Of a stretch of 64,000 nt of DNA, positions 1-9,973 are shown one piece after another (position 1 is the first letter of the stretch; every line of letters starts with the position of its first letter). The translations under genes were made by a program, and so were the position numbers. The notes beneath the pieces were generated by a model that had not been told where the DNA came from, searched no databases, and was given only the letters and a program-made list of their open reading frames with translations. This stretch comes from Bacteroidota bacterium (lineage in GTDB: Bacteria; Bacteroidota; Bacteroidia; Flavobacteriales; Schleiferiaceae): contig PZPB01000002.1 in NCBI GenBank assembly GCA_003045865.1, positions 16,989 through 80,988 of the forward strand. Direction: 5' to 3'.

Positions 1-245
1 GCTAAGTGCCCTAAAAGCCAATCTTGTTGTTCTTCTTTAAAAGCGCGAAGCTTAGTAAAGGAGTTTTCAGAACTTTCGAGGACGGCTTTGCTTCCCCAAC
101 CTAATAACCAGTTAAATTGACTGTATTTATTCTGGTAGCCATTAGAGTCTAAAAATTGGCACTGCTCAGATTTTACGGCTAACTGCAAAAGTTGGTCTTG
201 TTGGAAAACATCTTTCGCAAGAGGAAAAGTATAGCATGTTGTCAT
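1..245 (-). CDS. pabB: Aminodeoxychorismate synthase component I (PabB-like), N-terminal fragment
   Basis: Only the first 81 codons lie in the window; the gene runs off the left edge, and it is absent from the ORF track. The translation contains LDSNGY, LLGWGSKAV and DWLLGHLA, which I associate with the N-terminal region of Bacteroidota PabB proteins. PabB converts chorismate to aminodeoxychorismate on the way to p-aminobenzoate and folate. The ATG shares one base with the TAA of the kinase gene upstream on the same strand (TAATG), which suggests translational coupling. The catalytic chorismate-binding domain is outside the window, so anthranilate synthase component I (TrpE) remains an alternative. 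Confidence 0.65.
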   Translation of the reverse strand, partial: MTTCYTFPLAKDVFQQDQLLQLAVKSEQCQFLDSNGYQNKYSQFNWLLGWGSKAVLESSENSFTKLRAFKEEQQDWLLGHL

Positions 246-3200
246 TAACTCAAGTACTCTTTAAGATACACTTTCTTTAAAAGATTTTGGATAATTTTTA
301 GGTTGATGGGTTTAGTAATATAATCATCCATACCATCTTCCATAAATTTTTCACGGTCACCCTCCATGGCATTGGCCGTCATAGCAATAATTACCGGCCT
401 TTTGTTACCGTACTTTTCTCTAACCGCTTTAGTGGCCTCGCGGCCATCCATTTCGGGCATTTGAATATCCATAAAAATGAGGTCGTAACTTTGGCGCTCT
501 AAAGCGGAGAGAACCTCTAGTCCATTGGCGGCAATGTCGGTATTATAACCCATTTTCTGTAGGGTTAAAGTGGCTAGCTTCTGATTTATAGCATTATCTT
601 CTGCTAGTAAAATTCGCAGGGGATAGTTTTCGCCCAAATCGGAAAGCAATACTTCGCGTTTCTCGTGGAAATCTTCCTGCTTAATTTTCGAATCACTAAA
701 AATTTGATGCATACTGCTCAAAAGTTGCGAATGCTTAATGGGCTTAGGGAAGTAAAAACTAAACAGCTCTTCTCTCTCTTTTTTACTCAGGTCTGGGTAG
801 GCCGAGCTTAGTATTATTATTGGTAGATTAGGTTTGGCTACTTTCAGTTTACGGGATAGTTCCACGCCATCGAGAAGGGGCATTTCAAAGTCTACCACTA
901 CTAATTCAAAATTTTGTTTCAGGGCCGTTTTTAAACCTATTCTGGGATCACTTTCTTGGAAAACGTTAATACCCCAATTTTTAAATTGCCCGGCTAGAAC
1001 CCTTAAGTTGGTGTGGTTGTCGTCAATTATTAAGGCATTACGATTGCGCACAGAGTTAAGCATTTGCGATAACTCTTTGTCTTTTTGATTGCGAGCTCTA
1101 GTGGCACTGATGGTGAAGTGGAAGGTAGAGCCCTGCCCGGGCTTACTCTCTACCCAAATATCTCCCCCCATTAAGCTGGTTAACCTTTGTGAAATGGCCA
1201 ATCCTAAACCCGTTCCGCCGTATTTACGGGTAGTGGAAGAGTCGGCTTGGCTAAAGGCTTTAAAAAGTTTCTTTTGTTGATCTGCACTCATACCAATACC
1301 CGTATCGCGCACTGAAAAATGAATGAGGAGTTCTTCGTTTTCTTGTTCTTCTAGAACGGCTCTTACCTCAATTTCACCGCCTTCGGTAAATTTAATGGCA
1401 TTGGAAATAAGGTTTAGTAATATCTGACGCAAACGCGTAATATCACCTTCAATATAATTTGGAATATTAGCACTGATGGAATAAGTAAGTTCGAGATCTT
1501 TCTCGGTTATTCTGTTGGCTAGTAATTCAATCGCTTCTTCTACGCATTGTTCCAATGAGAAAGGATATACTTCCAAACTCATGTTGCCCGCTTCAATTTT
1601 ACTAAAGTCTAGGATATCGTTAATAATGGATAAAAGCGTATCTCCCGAAAGGCGAATGGTATTTACATAATCGAGTTGCTCTTTGTCTAACTCAGTTTGT
1701 AACAGCAAGGAAGTCATGCCAATTACTCCATTCATAGGAGTGCGAATTTCATGGCTCATGGTCGCTAAGAATTCACTTTTGGCCCTTGCGGCAACTTCGG
1801 CCGAATTTTTCGCTTCAATTAAGGCTTCCCTAGATAGGTTGGCTTCAATTTCCGCTCCTAACCAGCGCGACATTAACCGTAAGAGGTCAAGGTCGTTTTC
1901 GGTAAAGGGGTAGGGCGATTCCTCGGGTCCGTTAAAATTAAGGGTCCCGTAAATCTCATTTCCTACATAAATGGCTGTGCCGATATAGCTTTTAATGACA
2001 AAGCTATTATTATGAATAATATGAATGGGTGCATTTTTTAAATTACTAAAACAGATGGGCTCTCCTTTTTTAATGATCTTTTCTGAAAGAGTGCCAGTTA
2101 GGGGAAGATTTAAAAGTTTAGAAGGAAGCAGGTTTCCTTCCGAATACCTATCGATGGCCTCGTAACGTCCTTCATTGAGGAAGGCCTTGGCCAAAATACC
2201 GTTGGGTAGTTTAAATCGTTGGGTTCCTAATTCGAGGAAAAGCCTTACTTTTTCTTTAAAGCTGAGGCTATTATTAGCCGAAATAGAGTAGAGCTTGCGA
2301 ATCGCCTCCTCGTTTACGCGTAAATTTCGTTCGGCATTGCGTTTTTCTGTAACATCAATTAAAGTCCAAACTACCCCACGGGCAAAATTATGTCCACCGA
2401 ATTCGATAATGCGTTTTTCGCCGTTTTTCCGATAAACAGGAAAAAGGAATCCATTTATTTCTTTCTGGGAGAGAAAGGCTTGATATTGCTCATAAGTTTG
2501 ATTTGAGGTATTGCGGTAAATCTTTTCAAAGAATTTATCGGTGGTATCCAATTCTTCTGGTTGATAGCCTAAAATTTTACTAGTTGCATTGTTGATGCGC
2601 AATTTATCTTCCTGCACCAAAATTGCTCCTACAGGAAGATTATCGATTACACCTAGGAGTTCATTTTCACTTTCTTCTAGGCGCCTGCGTGCCAGTTCAA
2701 GTTCTTTTAAGCGGTGGGTTAACTCATTTTCGTTAGATGCCAAGGCAGTGCGCTGCCGCTGTAGTTCGGTGCTATATTCTTGCTCGTCTTCTAATAATTG
2801 TTTTAATTTTTTACCTGCTTCCCTCTCAGCTTTTAAGCTGCGCATTTTTTCCTCATGCTCTTTACGATGCTGCTGAAAAATAGGAAGGAAAAAGATAAGC
2901 GAAAGTATTACAAAAGTGAGCGATAAGATAATGAAAGCAATGCTGCTTAATTTCTCAGCCCGATCGGACTTATTGCTCTCATCTAAGCGATAGAGAACGA
3001 CAACTTGTTCTAAATATTCGAGAACAAGATCGCTTTCATTTAGGATCTCTACCGCACAATCTTTGGCTTCATTACTATTTATTTCGCCCTTGCAGTAGCT
3101 TAAAATCTTATCAGCCTTGGAGATGTAGTTTTTGCGAAGCTCACTTTTCTTGGCATGCAGTGAATCAACTTTTCCCTTTATATCGTTAGATACTAAATTG

Positions 3201-3487
3201 TAAATCTCAGGCTCTAATAAGGCAAGATGTTGCTGGTTAAAGCTTTCAACGCTACTTTTTAAATCGTTGCAATGATTCTGTAATTGAGCAGCTTGGGTGT
3301 ATTCAGTAATGTTAAGGGCTTCTTTGCTAATTCGCTGCGATAGCATTATTTGTCTACCCGCTAAATCGAGTCGGATAGCATCTTTAGCACGAACTGCATC
3401 GGCCTGCTCTAGAAAAATGTAAAAGATAAAACTGAGAAATATTATCAGTAATATGTAGCTTAAATAAGCCCATTTCAAATTGCGCAT
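245..3487 (-). CDS. Hybrid sensor histidine kinase/response regulator
   Basis: A 1080-residue membrane-bound hybrid kinase. An N-terminal membrane segment (about 8-27) and a second at about 181-203 bracket a helical extracytoplasmic sensor whose start ([17 protein letters not shown]) resembles PilJ/NarX-type sensor domains. A coiled coil follows, then a PAS domain (about 275-395), a GAF domain (about 400-555), a HisKA domain with H-box [15 protein letters not shown] (His near 577), an HATPase with N-box [15 protein letters not shown] and G-box GTGLGLAI, and two receiver domains. Both receivers keep their phospho-acceptor Asp (VVVDFEMP near 865, IFMDIQMP near 1005). No HPt domain or DNA-binding output is present, so phosphate must be relayed elsewhere or used for protein contacts. 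The signal sensed is unknown. It lies downstream of lpdA, beyond a hairpin, and overlaps the pabB-like start by one base. Confidence 0.93.
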   Translation of the reverse strand: MRNLKWAYLSYILLIIFLSFIFYIFLEQADAVRAKDAIRLDLAGRQIMLSQRISKEALNITEYTQAAQLQNHCNDLKSSVESFNQQHLALLEPEIYNLVSNDIKGKVDSLHAKKSELRKNYISKADKILSYCKGEINSNEAKDCAVEILNESDLVLEYLEQVVVLYRLDESNKSDRAEKLSSIAFIILSLTFVILSLIFFLPIFQQHRKEHEEKMRSLKAEREAGKKLKQLLEDEQEYSTELQRQRTALASNENELTHRLKELELARRRLEESENELLGVIDNLPVGAILVQEDKLRINNATSKILGYQPEELDTTDKFFEKIYRNTSNQTYEQYQAFLSQKEINGFLFPVYRKNGEKRIIEFGGHNFARGVVWTLIDVTEKRNAERNLRVNEEAIRKLYSISANNSLSFKEKVRLFLELGTQRFKLPNGILAKAFLNEGRYEAIDRYSEGNLLPSKLLNLPLTGTLSEKIIKKGEPICFSNLKNAPIHIIHNNSFVIKSYIGTAIYVGNEIYGTLNFNGPEESPYPFTENDLDLLRLMSRWLGAEIEANLSREALIEAKNSAEVAARAKSEFLATMSHEIRTPMNGVIGMTSLLLQTELDKEQLDYVNTIRLSGDTLLSIINDILDFSKIEAGNMSLEVYPFSLEQCVEEAIELLANRITEKDLELTYSISANIPNYIEGDITRLRQILLNLISNAIKFTEGGEIEVRAVLEEQENEELLIHFSVRDTGIGMSADQQKKLFKAFSQADSSTTRKYGGTGLGLAISQRLTSLMGGDIWVESKPGQGSTFHFTISATRARNQKDKELSQMLNSVRNRNALIIDDNHTNLRVLAGQFKNWGINVFQESDPRIGLKTALKQNFELVVVDFEMPLLDGVELSRKLKVAKPNLPIIILSSAYPDLSKKEREELFSFYFPKPIKHSQLLSSMHQIFSDSKIKQEDFHEKREVLLSDLGENYPLRILLAEDNAINQKLATLTLQKMGYNTDIAANGLEVLSALERQSYDLIFMDIQMPEMDGREATKAVREKYGNKRPVIIAMTANAMEGDREKFMEDGMDDYITKPINLKIIQNLLKKVYLKEYLS

Positions 3488-3543
3488 GCCTAGAAATATT
3501 CGACCCTAAGCTACAATATTTATAGCTTGTTCTTTAAACTAAG

Positions 3544-3571
3544 AAAGGCGAGACTAGCTAGTCTCGCCTTT
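3544..3571 (-). terminator. Perfect 28-nt palindrome, probable lpdA terminator
   Basis: AAAGGCGAGACTAG is followed directly by its exact reverse complement. It lies just past the lpdA stop codon and is followed on the minus strand by a moderately T-rich stretch (CTTAGTTTAAA). It separates lpdA from the hybrid kinase gene. With no unpaired loop the hairpin would open about four central bases. Confidence 0.7.
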
Positions 3572-3581
3572 ACGATAGATA

Positions 3582-4982
3582 TTACACGTGTAAAGCGCGA
3601 TTATCGGTCGCCGCTAATGCCGCTTCTTTAATCGCTTCGGCAAAAGTAGGATGGGCGTGACTCATGCGAGCGATATCCTCCGCTGAGGCGCGGTATTCCA
3701 TGGCCACTACACCTTCTGCAATTAGATCAGCGGCTCTAGGCCCGATCATATGGAAGCCTAAAATTTCGTCTGTGTTTTTATCAGAAATAATTTTTACTAA
3801 ACCGTCGGTATCGCCACTAGCACGGGCACGACCTAGTGCGCGGAAAGGAAAAGAGCCCACTTTGTAGCTAATGCCAGCCTCCTTAATTTGCTCTTCCGTT
3901 CGCCCTACACTGGCAACTTCTGGCCAAGTGTAAACTACACCTGGAATAAGATTATAGTCGATATGTGGTTTTTGTCCCGCCATGGTTTCCGCTACAAAAA
4001 CACCTTCTTCTTCGGCTTTATGAGCTAACATGGCTCCTTTGATTACATCACCAATAGCGAAAATATGCTCTTTACTGGTTTGTAATTTTTCATTCACTTC
4101 CACCTTACCACGATTGTCGGTTTTAATGCCAACATTTTCTAATCCTAGGCCAGCGGTATATGCGCTTCTGCCTACCGCAACTAAACAATAGTCGCCTTCG
4201 AACTTCACTTCTTGGTCTTTTTTATCGGTAGCGCTCACGCTTACTTTTTTGCCATCGCTGCTAACTTCGGTTACTTTGTGACTAAAATTGAACTTAATAC
4301 CTAGTTTTTTTAAAGACTTGGTAATTTCTTTACTCATCGCGCTGTCATACCCGGGAATCGCTTTGTCGAGATATTCGATTACCGTCACTTCGGAACCAAG
4401 ACGAGCATAAACGCTTCCTAACTCTAAACCAATAACACCTGCGCCAATAACAATCATTTGCTTCGGCACTTCCTTAAGGTTTAAAGCTTCGGTGCTGCTG
4501 ATAATTCGTTCTTTATCGAATTTAGCGAAAGGTAATTCTGTGGGCTTGCTGCCCGTGGCAATAATTACTTTGTCGGCCGATATTTTGGTTTCTTCTGTTT
4601 CCTTTTTGATGGCGATGGTATGATCATCTACAAAAGACCCAAAGCCCTCGAAAACGGTGATCTTATTTTTCTTCATCAAAAACTGGATACCTTCAGTAGT
4701 TTGACTAACCACAGAATTTTTGCGGCTAATCATTTGCGCCAAATTAACTTTGGGAGTATCGATATCGATACCGTGATCAGCAAATGAATGCATGGCATTA
4801 TGAAAATGCTCGCTACTGTCTAAAAGTGCTTTGGATGGAATGCATCCCACATTTAAACAGGTGCCACCAAGGGTGCGGTATTTTTCAATCAAGGCTGTTT
4901 TCATGCCCAGTTGTGCGCATCTAATTGCGGCTACATATCCTCCCGGTCCTGATCCTATGATTGCTACGTCAAATTTATCCAT
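3582..4982 (-). CDS. lpdA: Dihydrolipoyl dehydrogenase (E3)
   Basis: A 466-residue flavoprotein of the usual E3 length. It reoxidises dihydrolipoamide with NAD+ for the 2-oxoacid dehydrogenase complexes and the glycine cleavage system in the cytoplasm. The FAD-binding GSGPGGYVAA motif is at the N-terminus, followed by the redox disulfide GGTCLNVGCIPSK, a central NAD-binding GAGVIGLELGSVYARLG, the second FAD motif FAIGDV, and the C-terminal catalytic His-Glu region HAHPTFAEAIKEAA. No E1 or E2 gene is adjacent, so this is a stand-alone E3. A -7-like element and an upstream palindrome precede it, and a hairpin follows it. Confidence 0.96.
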   Translation of the reverse strand: MDKFDVAIIGSGPGGYVAAIRCAQLGMKTALIEKYRTLGGTCLNVGCIPSKALLDSSEHFHNAMHSFADHGIDIDTPKVNLAQMISRKNSVVSQTTEGIQFLMKKNKITVFEGFGSFVDDHTIAIKKETEETKISADKVIIATGSKPTELPFAKFDKERIISSTEALNLKEVPKQMIVIGAGVIGLELGSVYARLGSEVTVIEYLDKAIPGYDSAMSKEITKSLKKLGIKFNFSHKVTEVSSDGKKVSVSATDKKDQEVKFEGDYCLVAVGRSAYTAGLGLENVGIKTDNRGKVEVNEKLQTSKEHIFAIGDVIKGAMLAHKAEEEGVFVAETMAGQKPHIDYNLIPGVVYTWPEVASVGRTEEQIKEAGISYKVGSFPFRALGRARASGDTDGLVKIISDKNTDEILGFHMIGPRAADLIAEGVVAMEYRASAEDIARMSHAHPTFAEAIKEAALAATDNRALHV

Positions 4983-5013
4983 TATAGAGATTGATGAGTT
5001 TTATTTAATCCCA

Positions 5014-5048
5014 CAAAATTAAGCAATTGTAGAAGAGTAATTGCTTAA
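5014..5048 (-). promoter_or_regulatory. lpdA promoter -7 element with overlapping palindrome
   Basis: Read on the minus strand, 5021-5014 is TAATTTTG, a full match to the Bacteroidota -7 element TAnnTTTG, about 30 bases before the lpdA ATG. Directly upstream are two perfect 10-nt inverted arms (TTAAGCAATT at 5019-5028 and AATTGCTTAA at 5039-5048) with a 10-nt spacer. The palindrome covers where a -33 contact would fall, so it could be an operator. It could also be a hairpin in a prfB-strand transcript. Confidence 0.5.
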
Positions 5049-5168
5049 AAATGTATTTTCTAATGAAGTGATAACCTCGCTCAAATTGGTCAAAATTTCT
5101 CGATGCTAATCACTAATTATTTGGGATATAAGTTTCAGGCGTAAGCAAGGTATTTCTAAATTCGCAGG

Positions 5169-6275
5169 ATGGTAACTAAGGAGCAAGTACAAGAGCTTTC
5201 GCAAAGAGTAGAGTCGTTAAAGGATTATCTACAAATTGAGCAAAAGGAAATTCAAATCATTAATGAAGAAGAGAAGACCGCGGTAGCTGAATTTTGGGAA
5301 GACCAAAAAACGGCGCAGCAGGTAATGAAGAAGATTCGGGGTTTAAAATTTTGGGTAGAGTCTTTTAATGATTTAAAGGATTCCGTAGATGAGCTTAACT
5401 TAGGATTAGAGTTTTTGGAGCTGGGCGAGATTAGTGAGGAGGAAATGGCCGAGATGCGATCGAAAGCGATTAAAACCTTAGAATCTCTAGAGTTTCGCAA
5501 TATGCTCTCGGGTGAGGAAGATCAACTTAGTGCGGTTCTGCAAATTACAGCGGGCGCCGGTGGTACCGAAAGCTGCGACTGGGCTAGTATGTTAATGCGC
5601 ATGTACCTGCGTTATGCCGAAAGACAGGGTTATAAGGTAAGCGAACTTAATTACCAAGAAGGCGATGTTGCCGGGGTGAAAACGGTGACCCTAGAGATTG
5701 AAGGCGATTATGCTTTCGGCTACCTAAAAGGAGAAAATGGCGTGCATCGCTTGGTGCGGATCTCGCCCTTCGATAGTAATGCAAAGCGCCATACTTCTTT
5801 TGCATCAGTTTATGTTTACCCCTTGGTAGATGATTCCATCGAAATTGATATTAGTCCTGCCGATATAGAATGGGATACTTTCCGTTCGGGTGGAGCTGGA
5901 GGCCAAAACGTAAACAAGGTGGAAACGGGCGTGCGCTTACGTCACGCTCCCTCAGGAATTGTGATCGAAAATACCGAAAGTCGCTCGCAACTTCAAAATA
6001 AAGAAAAGGCTTTGCAATTGTTAAAGTCTCAGCTTTATGAAATTGAGATTGAAGCGAAAAATCAGGCCCGCGCTGAAATTGAAGCAGGTAAAAAGAAAAT
6101 TGAGTGGGGAAGCCAAATTCGTAACTATGTGCTTCATCCTTACAAGTTAATTAAGGACGTGCGCACCGCCCATGAGACTTCAAATGTTGATCAGGTTTTA
6201 GATGGTGATCTTGATGCCTTTATCAAGTCGTATTTAATGAGTAAAGGTCAAAGCCAAGATTTGCAGGATAGCTGA
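5169..6275 (+). CDS. prfB: Peptide chain release factor 2
   Basis: A 368-residue class I release factor that reads UGA and UAA stop codons and triggers peptidyl-tRNA hydrolysis on the ribosome. The GGQ motif ([10 protein letters not shown]), the RF2-type SPF anticodon-mimic ([14 protein letters not shown]) and an N-terminal coiled-coil domain are all present at normal spacing. Most bacterial prfB genes carry a programmed +1 frameshift around codon 25 (CTTTGAC). Here the corresponding DNA reads GATTATCTACAAATTGAGC and the frame is open from the ATG. It is divergent from lpdA and stands alone. The start fits family length and is followed by a typical TKEQVQEL opening. Confidence 0.95.
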   Translation: MVTKEQVQELSQRVESLKDYLQIEQKEIQIINEEEKTAVAEFWEDQKTAQQVMKKIRGLKFWVESFNDLKDSVDELNLGLEFLELGEISEEEMAEMRSKAIKTLESLEFRNMLSGEEDQLSAVLQITAGAGGTESCDWASMLMRMYLRYAERQGYKVSELNYQEGDVAGVKTVTLEIEGDYAFGYLKGENGVHRLVRISPFDSNAKRHTSFASVYVYPLVDDSIEIDISPADIEWDTFRSGGAGGQNVNKVETGVRLRHAPSGIVIENTESRSQLQNKEKALQLLKSQLYEIEIEAKNQARAEIEAGKKKIEWGSQIRNYVLHPYKLIKDVRTAHETSNVDQVLDGDLDAFIKSYLMSKGQSQDLQDS

Positions 6276-6368
6276 TAGGCTCCCTTAACTGCCATAATTT
6301 ATCTTAGCTTAATCGATAGTTTGAAATCTCGGCTTACTACCTTACATTCGAGCAATCGATTTAAAATT

Positions 6369-9300
6369 TTGAGCCTAAAAAAGATTCTTCCTCTTATCTT
6401 GTTCTGCCTAAGCTTTTCTGCCAAAGCTCAGCACATGGCCTTTGTAGAAAACGAAGGACAATGGCAAGGCGATTTCGATTATTTACTGCGCAATGGTAGC
6501 GACTTCCTTTTCTTTAAAGCGGATGAGGTTAGGGTGCAGTTACTCGAAAAGCATAGCGCAGGTGAAGAAATTCATCATCATCAGAATTCTGGGGAAGTAC
6601 TGCAGGGCCACGTATACAGCATGCAATGGCTCGGTGTTAACCAAGAGGCAAAAGTTACGCGTACTATTCTTGAAGGAGCACCCTATTTAAATTATCTCAA
6701 AGGAAAAAATCCCGACCATTGGAAGTCAGGCTTGCGGCAATATCAGGAAATTGTTTACCATAATATTTATCCTAATATCGACCTCCGCTACTATCTCAGC
6801 CCCGCGGGAGTTTATAAATACGATTTCATAGTTCGGCCAGGCGGAAATCCCAATGATATTTCTTGGCAATTTAAAGGAGTAGAGCGCTATGGTTTGGCAG
6901 GTGCAGATTTGGCGCTAATCACTAGCGTTAAAAATGTGGTGTATACCGCTCCGCTAGCGTTTCAGGGAAGCGATAGAATAGCAGCGGCTTTTAAACAGCA
7001 AGGCGATATTTTCACTTACGCTGTGGCGGAATACGATCTCGACCGTGAATTGGTTATCGATCCTACTTTGGTTTTTAGCACCTACAGTGCCAGTACAGAC
7101 GATAACTTTGGTTTTACAGCTACTTTTGGTGAAGATGGCTCGGGCTACAATGCTGGGATTAATTACATCTATGGCAATATCAATCGCGGCTTTCCTACTA
7201 CCTTGGGTGCTTTTCAAGATTCGTCTAATGGTGGTGTCGTAGATGGTGTAGTGGCGAAATATACCGCCGATGGTAGTCAGCAAATTTATGCAACCTTTTT
7301 AGGGGGCTCTCAAAACGATGTGCCTTTTAGTTTGCTGGAAGGCCCCAATAAATCGTTAATAATTTTAGGGGTAACGGGCTCCACTAATTTTCCCGTTACC
7401 GCCAATGCCTACGACACCTCTTTTAGTGCAGGTGTATCCAGCGCATTAAGCATCGGGGGCTCTTTAAACTTCCCTTTATCCAGCGATATTTTCATTAGTA
7501 TTTTAGATAGTACGGGTGGGAGTTTACTAGGTTCTACTTTTTTAGGTGATACTGCTATGGATGGCGTGAACGATCGCCTTGAATTTAATTATGGTGATGC
7601 GGCGCGCGGCGATTTGAGTATCGATTCTTTGGGGAATATTTTAGGGGTCTCCTACACCTTTTCGCCTAATATCCCCATTGGTTCTGCCTTTAGTAGTTCT
7701 TATCAAGGTGAGCAAGACGGAATGGTGTTCTCGTTTAATAGCGATTTAAGCCAACTAAATTGGAACAAAATAATTGGTGGTAACAGTAATGATGCAGTTT
7801 TTTCATTGCGTTTTAGTCCTGCCAATCGCCTTTTTATAACCGGTGCTACGGAGAGCACTAACTTATCCTATCCTAGTACAGGGGTTTATCAGGATAGTGC
7901 CAATGGTAAGGTCGATGGCTTTCTCGCTGAACTTAATCCGGCCAACGGCGAGGTGCTAAATTTCACTTTTACGGGCACCAGCGAGCACGATGTTTCTTAT
8001 TTCTTAGATATCGATCAAAAGGAGAAGATTACTCTGTTCGGGCAAACCCGTGGCGCTTGGCCGCAAGTTGGAGATAGCTTGTGGGGGCAGCCGGGGAGCG
8101 CTCAATTTCTGCAACAATTTAGCCCCGATTTGCAATTAAATTTATCGACCACCTTTGGCGTTGGAACGACCTTGGCGACCAATATTTCTCCTACTGCTTT
8201 GATGGTAAGTGAGTGCGGTGATGTCTTTCTTTCGGGTTGGGGTGCTGGTTATGGTTCGCGTCGTGGCGCGATGGCCATTCCTAGAAACATGCCGCTAACC
8301 CAAGATGCCTGGCGTGACACAACCGATTTCGGCGACTTTTATTTTCTTCGCTTGGATGCTTCTTGGAAACGATTAGAGTACGCAACTTACTTTGGGCAGT
8401 TTGGGAATGGTCCCGATCACGTAGATGGCGGTAGTAGTCGCTTCCGCAAAGATGGGTCTATCTTCCAAGCGGTTTGTTCTTGCGGAACCGATAGCAGTGG
8501 TTTCCCTACTACGGTTAATGCTTATGCTCCCAAAAAGATGAATCGTAATTGCAATATGGCCATCTTTCGTTTCGATATGGAAGCGGATTCTATCGATGCA
8601 AATGTTAAAGTTGCCACTGGTTATGCCGATACGGTTTGCTTTCCTAGCCAAGTGAAATTTGATGATTTTAGTTTTAATGCCGATTGGGTATTAGTGCAAA
8701 GTCCCAATGGAATTCTTGATACCCTTCGCAATCAGTTATTTAACATTGTGGACAGTGGTTTAAATCGCTATACCTTTTATGCCCTCGATACTAATTGCTT
8801 TTTAATGGATAGCAGTTTTATTGACATCTTCTCTTTTGGTAGAGAGGTGCAAGCTGATTTTAGTTTCGATTATGATAGTTGTAATCAAAGTGCTTTGGTT
8901 AATTTTCAAAATCAATCGCAGGGTGCCGCTCAATATCGTTGGTTTTTTGGCGACGGTGATAGCGCTATATCTACTAATCCTAGTCATACTTATAGTCCCG
9001 GCGATTATGATATCCAATTGATTGCCATCGACCCAATCTGCGGAAGCACCGACACGATTCGTAAAAGTATTAGTATCGTACAGTCTAACTTATTTTTAGA
9101 AATGACCAGCGATTTTCGTCCCTGCGATTTAAGTTACCCTTTAAGTTTACGCTTGGCGCAGAATGGTTTCCATCGGTTTGAGTGGTATTTAAATGGACAG
9201 CGGCTCAATGAAAGCGCAGATAGTTTGATCTTGAATTTAAATAGTGGGGGTTTGTACGAAATTCGCCTTGTGGCGACCGACACCATTTGTAATTTGGTTT

Positions 9301-9626
9301 TAGAAAGGGAGGAAAGCGCTTTTATTTTTGATGAAGGTTTTAACCTAGAGCTGCCTAATATATTCAGTCCCAATGGCGATGGCTTAAATGATTTCTACGG
9401 CGCTTTAGCAGATGAGCTGTCACTGGATTTTGTGGAGAATTCAAGCCTTGAAATTCGCGATAGGAACGGAATTCTAGTTTTCTCGGGCGATGGCCTAGAA
9501 AATCTTTGGGATGGGAAGTTTAATAATTTAGAAATGGCAAGTGGTGTTTACTTCTATCTCTTCAATTATCAAGATATTTGCGGCAACATTAAGGATGCTA
9601 AAGGATTTTTACATCTTCAACGATAA
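6369..9626 (+). CDS. T9SS-secreted multidomain protein with PKD domain and type-B sorting domain
   Basis: A large exported protein of unknown role. The ORF track starts at a TTG at 6321. I prefer the in-frame TTG at 6369, giving MSLKKILPLILFCLSFSAKA-Q, a textbook signal peptide; the first ATG (6433) would remove it. Length is then 1085 residues. The N-terminal part (FVENEGQW, NYLKGKNPDHW) and the following beta-propeller-like repeats (FLGGSQNDV, IIGGNSNDAV, GTSEHDVSY) match the SBBP-type secreted proteins of Bacteroidota. A PKD domain follows (WFFGDGDSAISTNPSHTY), and the C-terminus (PNIFSPNGDGLNDFY) is the gliding-associated type-B T9SS sorting domain. It is probably a surface-anchored adhesin or structural protein, secreted by the system encoded at 56-64 kb. 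arsC follows 8 bases later. Confidence 0.85.
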   Translation: MSLKKILPLILFCLSFSAKAQHMAFVENEGQWQGDFDYLLRNGSDFLFFKADEVRVQLLEKHSAGEEIHHHQNSGEVLQGHVYSMQWLGVNQEAKVTRTILEGAPYLNYLKGKNPDHWKSGLRQYQEIVYHNIYPNIDLRYYLSPAGVYKYDFIVRPGGNPNDISWQFKGVERYGLAGADLALITSVKNVVYTAPLAFQGSDRIAAAFKQQGDIFTYAVAEYDLDRELVIDPTLVFSTYSASTDDNFGFTATFGEDGSGYNAGINYIYGNINRGFPTTLGAFQDSSNGGVVDGVVAKYTADGSQQIYATFLGGSQNDVPFSLLEGPNKSLIILGVTGSTNFPVTANAYDTSFSAGVSSALSIGGSLNFPLSSDIFISILDSTGGSLLGSTFLGDTAMDGVNDRLEFNYGDAARGDLSIDSLGNILGVSYTFSPNIPIGSAFSSSYQGEQDGMVFSFNSDLSQLNWNKIIGGNSNDAVFSLRFSPANRLFITGATESTNLSYPSTGVYQDSANGKVDGFLAELNPANGEVLNFTFTGTSEHDVSYFLDIDQKEKITLFGQTRGAWPQVGDSLWGQPGSAQFLQQFSPDLQLNLSTTFGVGTTLATNISPTALMVSECGDVFLSGWGAGYGSRRGAMAIPRNMPLTQDAWRDTTDFGDFYFLRLDASWKRLEYATYFGQFGNGPDHVDGGSSRFRKDGSIFQAVCSCGTDSSGFPTTVNAYAPKKMNRNCNMAIFRFDMEADSIDANVKVATGYADTVCFPSQVKFDDFSFNADWVLVQSPNGILDTLRNQLFNIVDSGLNRYTFYALDTNCFLMDSSFIDIFSFGREVQADFSFDYDSCNQSALVNFQNQSQGAAQYRWFFGDGDSAISTNPSHTYSPGDYDIQLIAIDPICGSTDTIRKSISIVQSNLFLEMTSDFRPCDLSYPLSLRLAQNGFHRFEWYLNGQRLNESADSLILNLNSGGLYEIRLVATDTICNLVLEREESAFIFDEGFNLELPNIFSPNGDGLNDFYGALADELSLDFVENSSLEIRDRNGILVFSGDGLENLWDGKFNNLEMASGVYFYLFNYQDICGNIKDAKGFLHLQR

Positions 9627-9634
9627 ATAATATT

Positions 9635-9973
9635 ATGCGCTATTTTCACAATCCACGCTGCCAAAAAAGTAGAGAAGGCCTACAATTATTAGAAGAAAAA
9701 GGTCTTCACCCCGAAGTGGTGCTTTATATGACCGAGCCCCTAAGCCCCATAGAATTGGAAGATATTTTAGTTAAACTCGATATCGATGCGGAAGACTTAA
9801 TTCGCAGCAAAGAGTCGGTTTGGAAAGAGGAGTTTAAGGATAAAGAATTAAGTGAAGATGAACTGGTTCTCGCCATGATTGAGTATCCTCAACTAATGGA
9901 GCGCCCTATTTTAGTGAATGGCGATAAAGCAGCCATCGGTCGTCCCCCCGAAAACTTATTGGAAATCCTTTAG
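9635..9973 (+). CDS. arsC: Arsenate reductase family protein (glutaredoxin-dependent, ArsC/Spx fold)
   Basis: A 112-residue thioredoxin-fold protein. The nucleophilic Cys9 sits in NPRCQKSR, where most family members have S in place of the Q. The arginines that bind arsenate in the plasmid R773 enzyme have counterparts in LIRSKE, MERPILVNG and AIGRPPE, so an arsenate reductase activity is plausible. Spx-like or YffB-like proteins share this fold and cannot be excluded. No arsR, acr3 or arsB gene is nearby, so this is not a dedicated arsenic operon. It lies 8 bases after the large T9SS substrate gene. Its TAG stop overlaps the stop codon of the convergent glycosyltransferase gene. Confidence 0.8.
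   Translation: MRYFHNPRCQKSREGLQLLEEKGLHPEVVLYMTEPLSPIELEDILVKLDIDAEDLIRSKESVWKEEFKDKELSEDELVLAMIEYPQLMERPILVNGDKAAIGRPPENLLEIL

Noticed and set aside
6954-7283. 109-residue minus-strand ORF inside the T9SS substrate gene
   Set aside because: It is antisense to a well-supported coding frame and has no recognisable domain or signal.
9635-9973. Arsenic-resistance operon
   Set aside because: No arsR, arsenite pump or other ars gene accompanies the ArsC-like gene.
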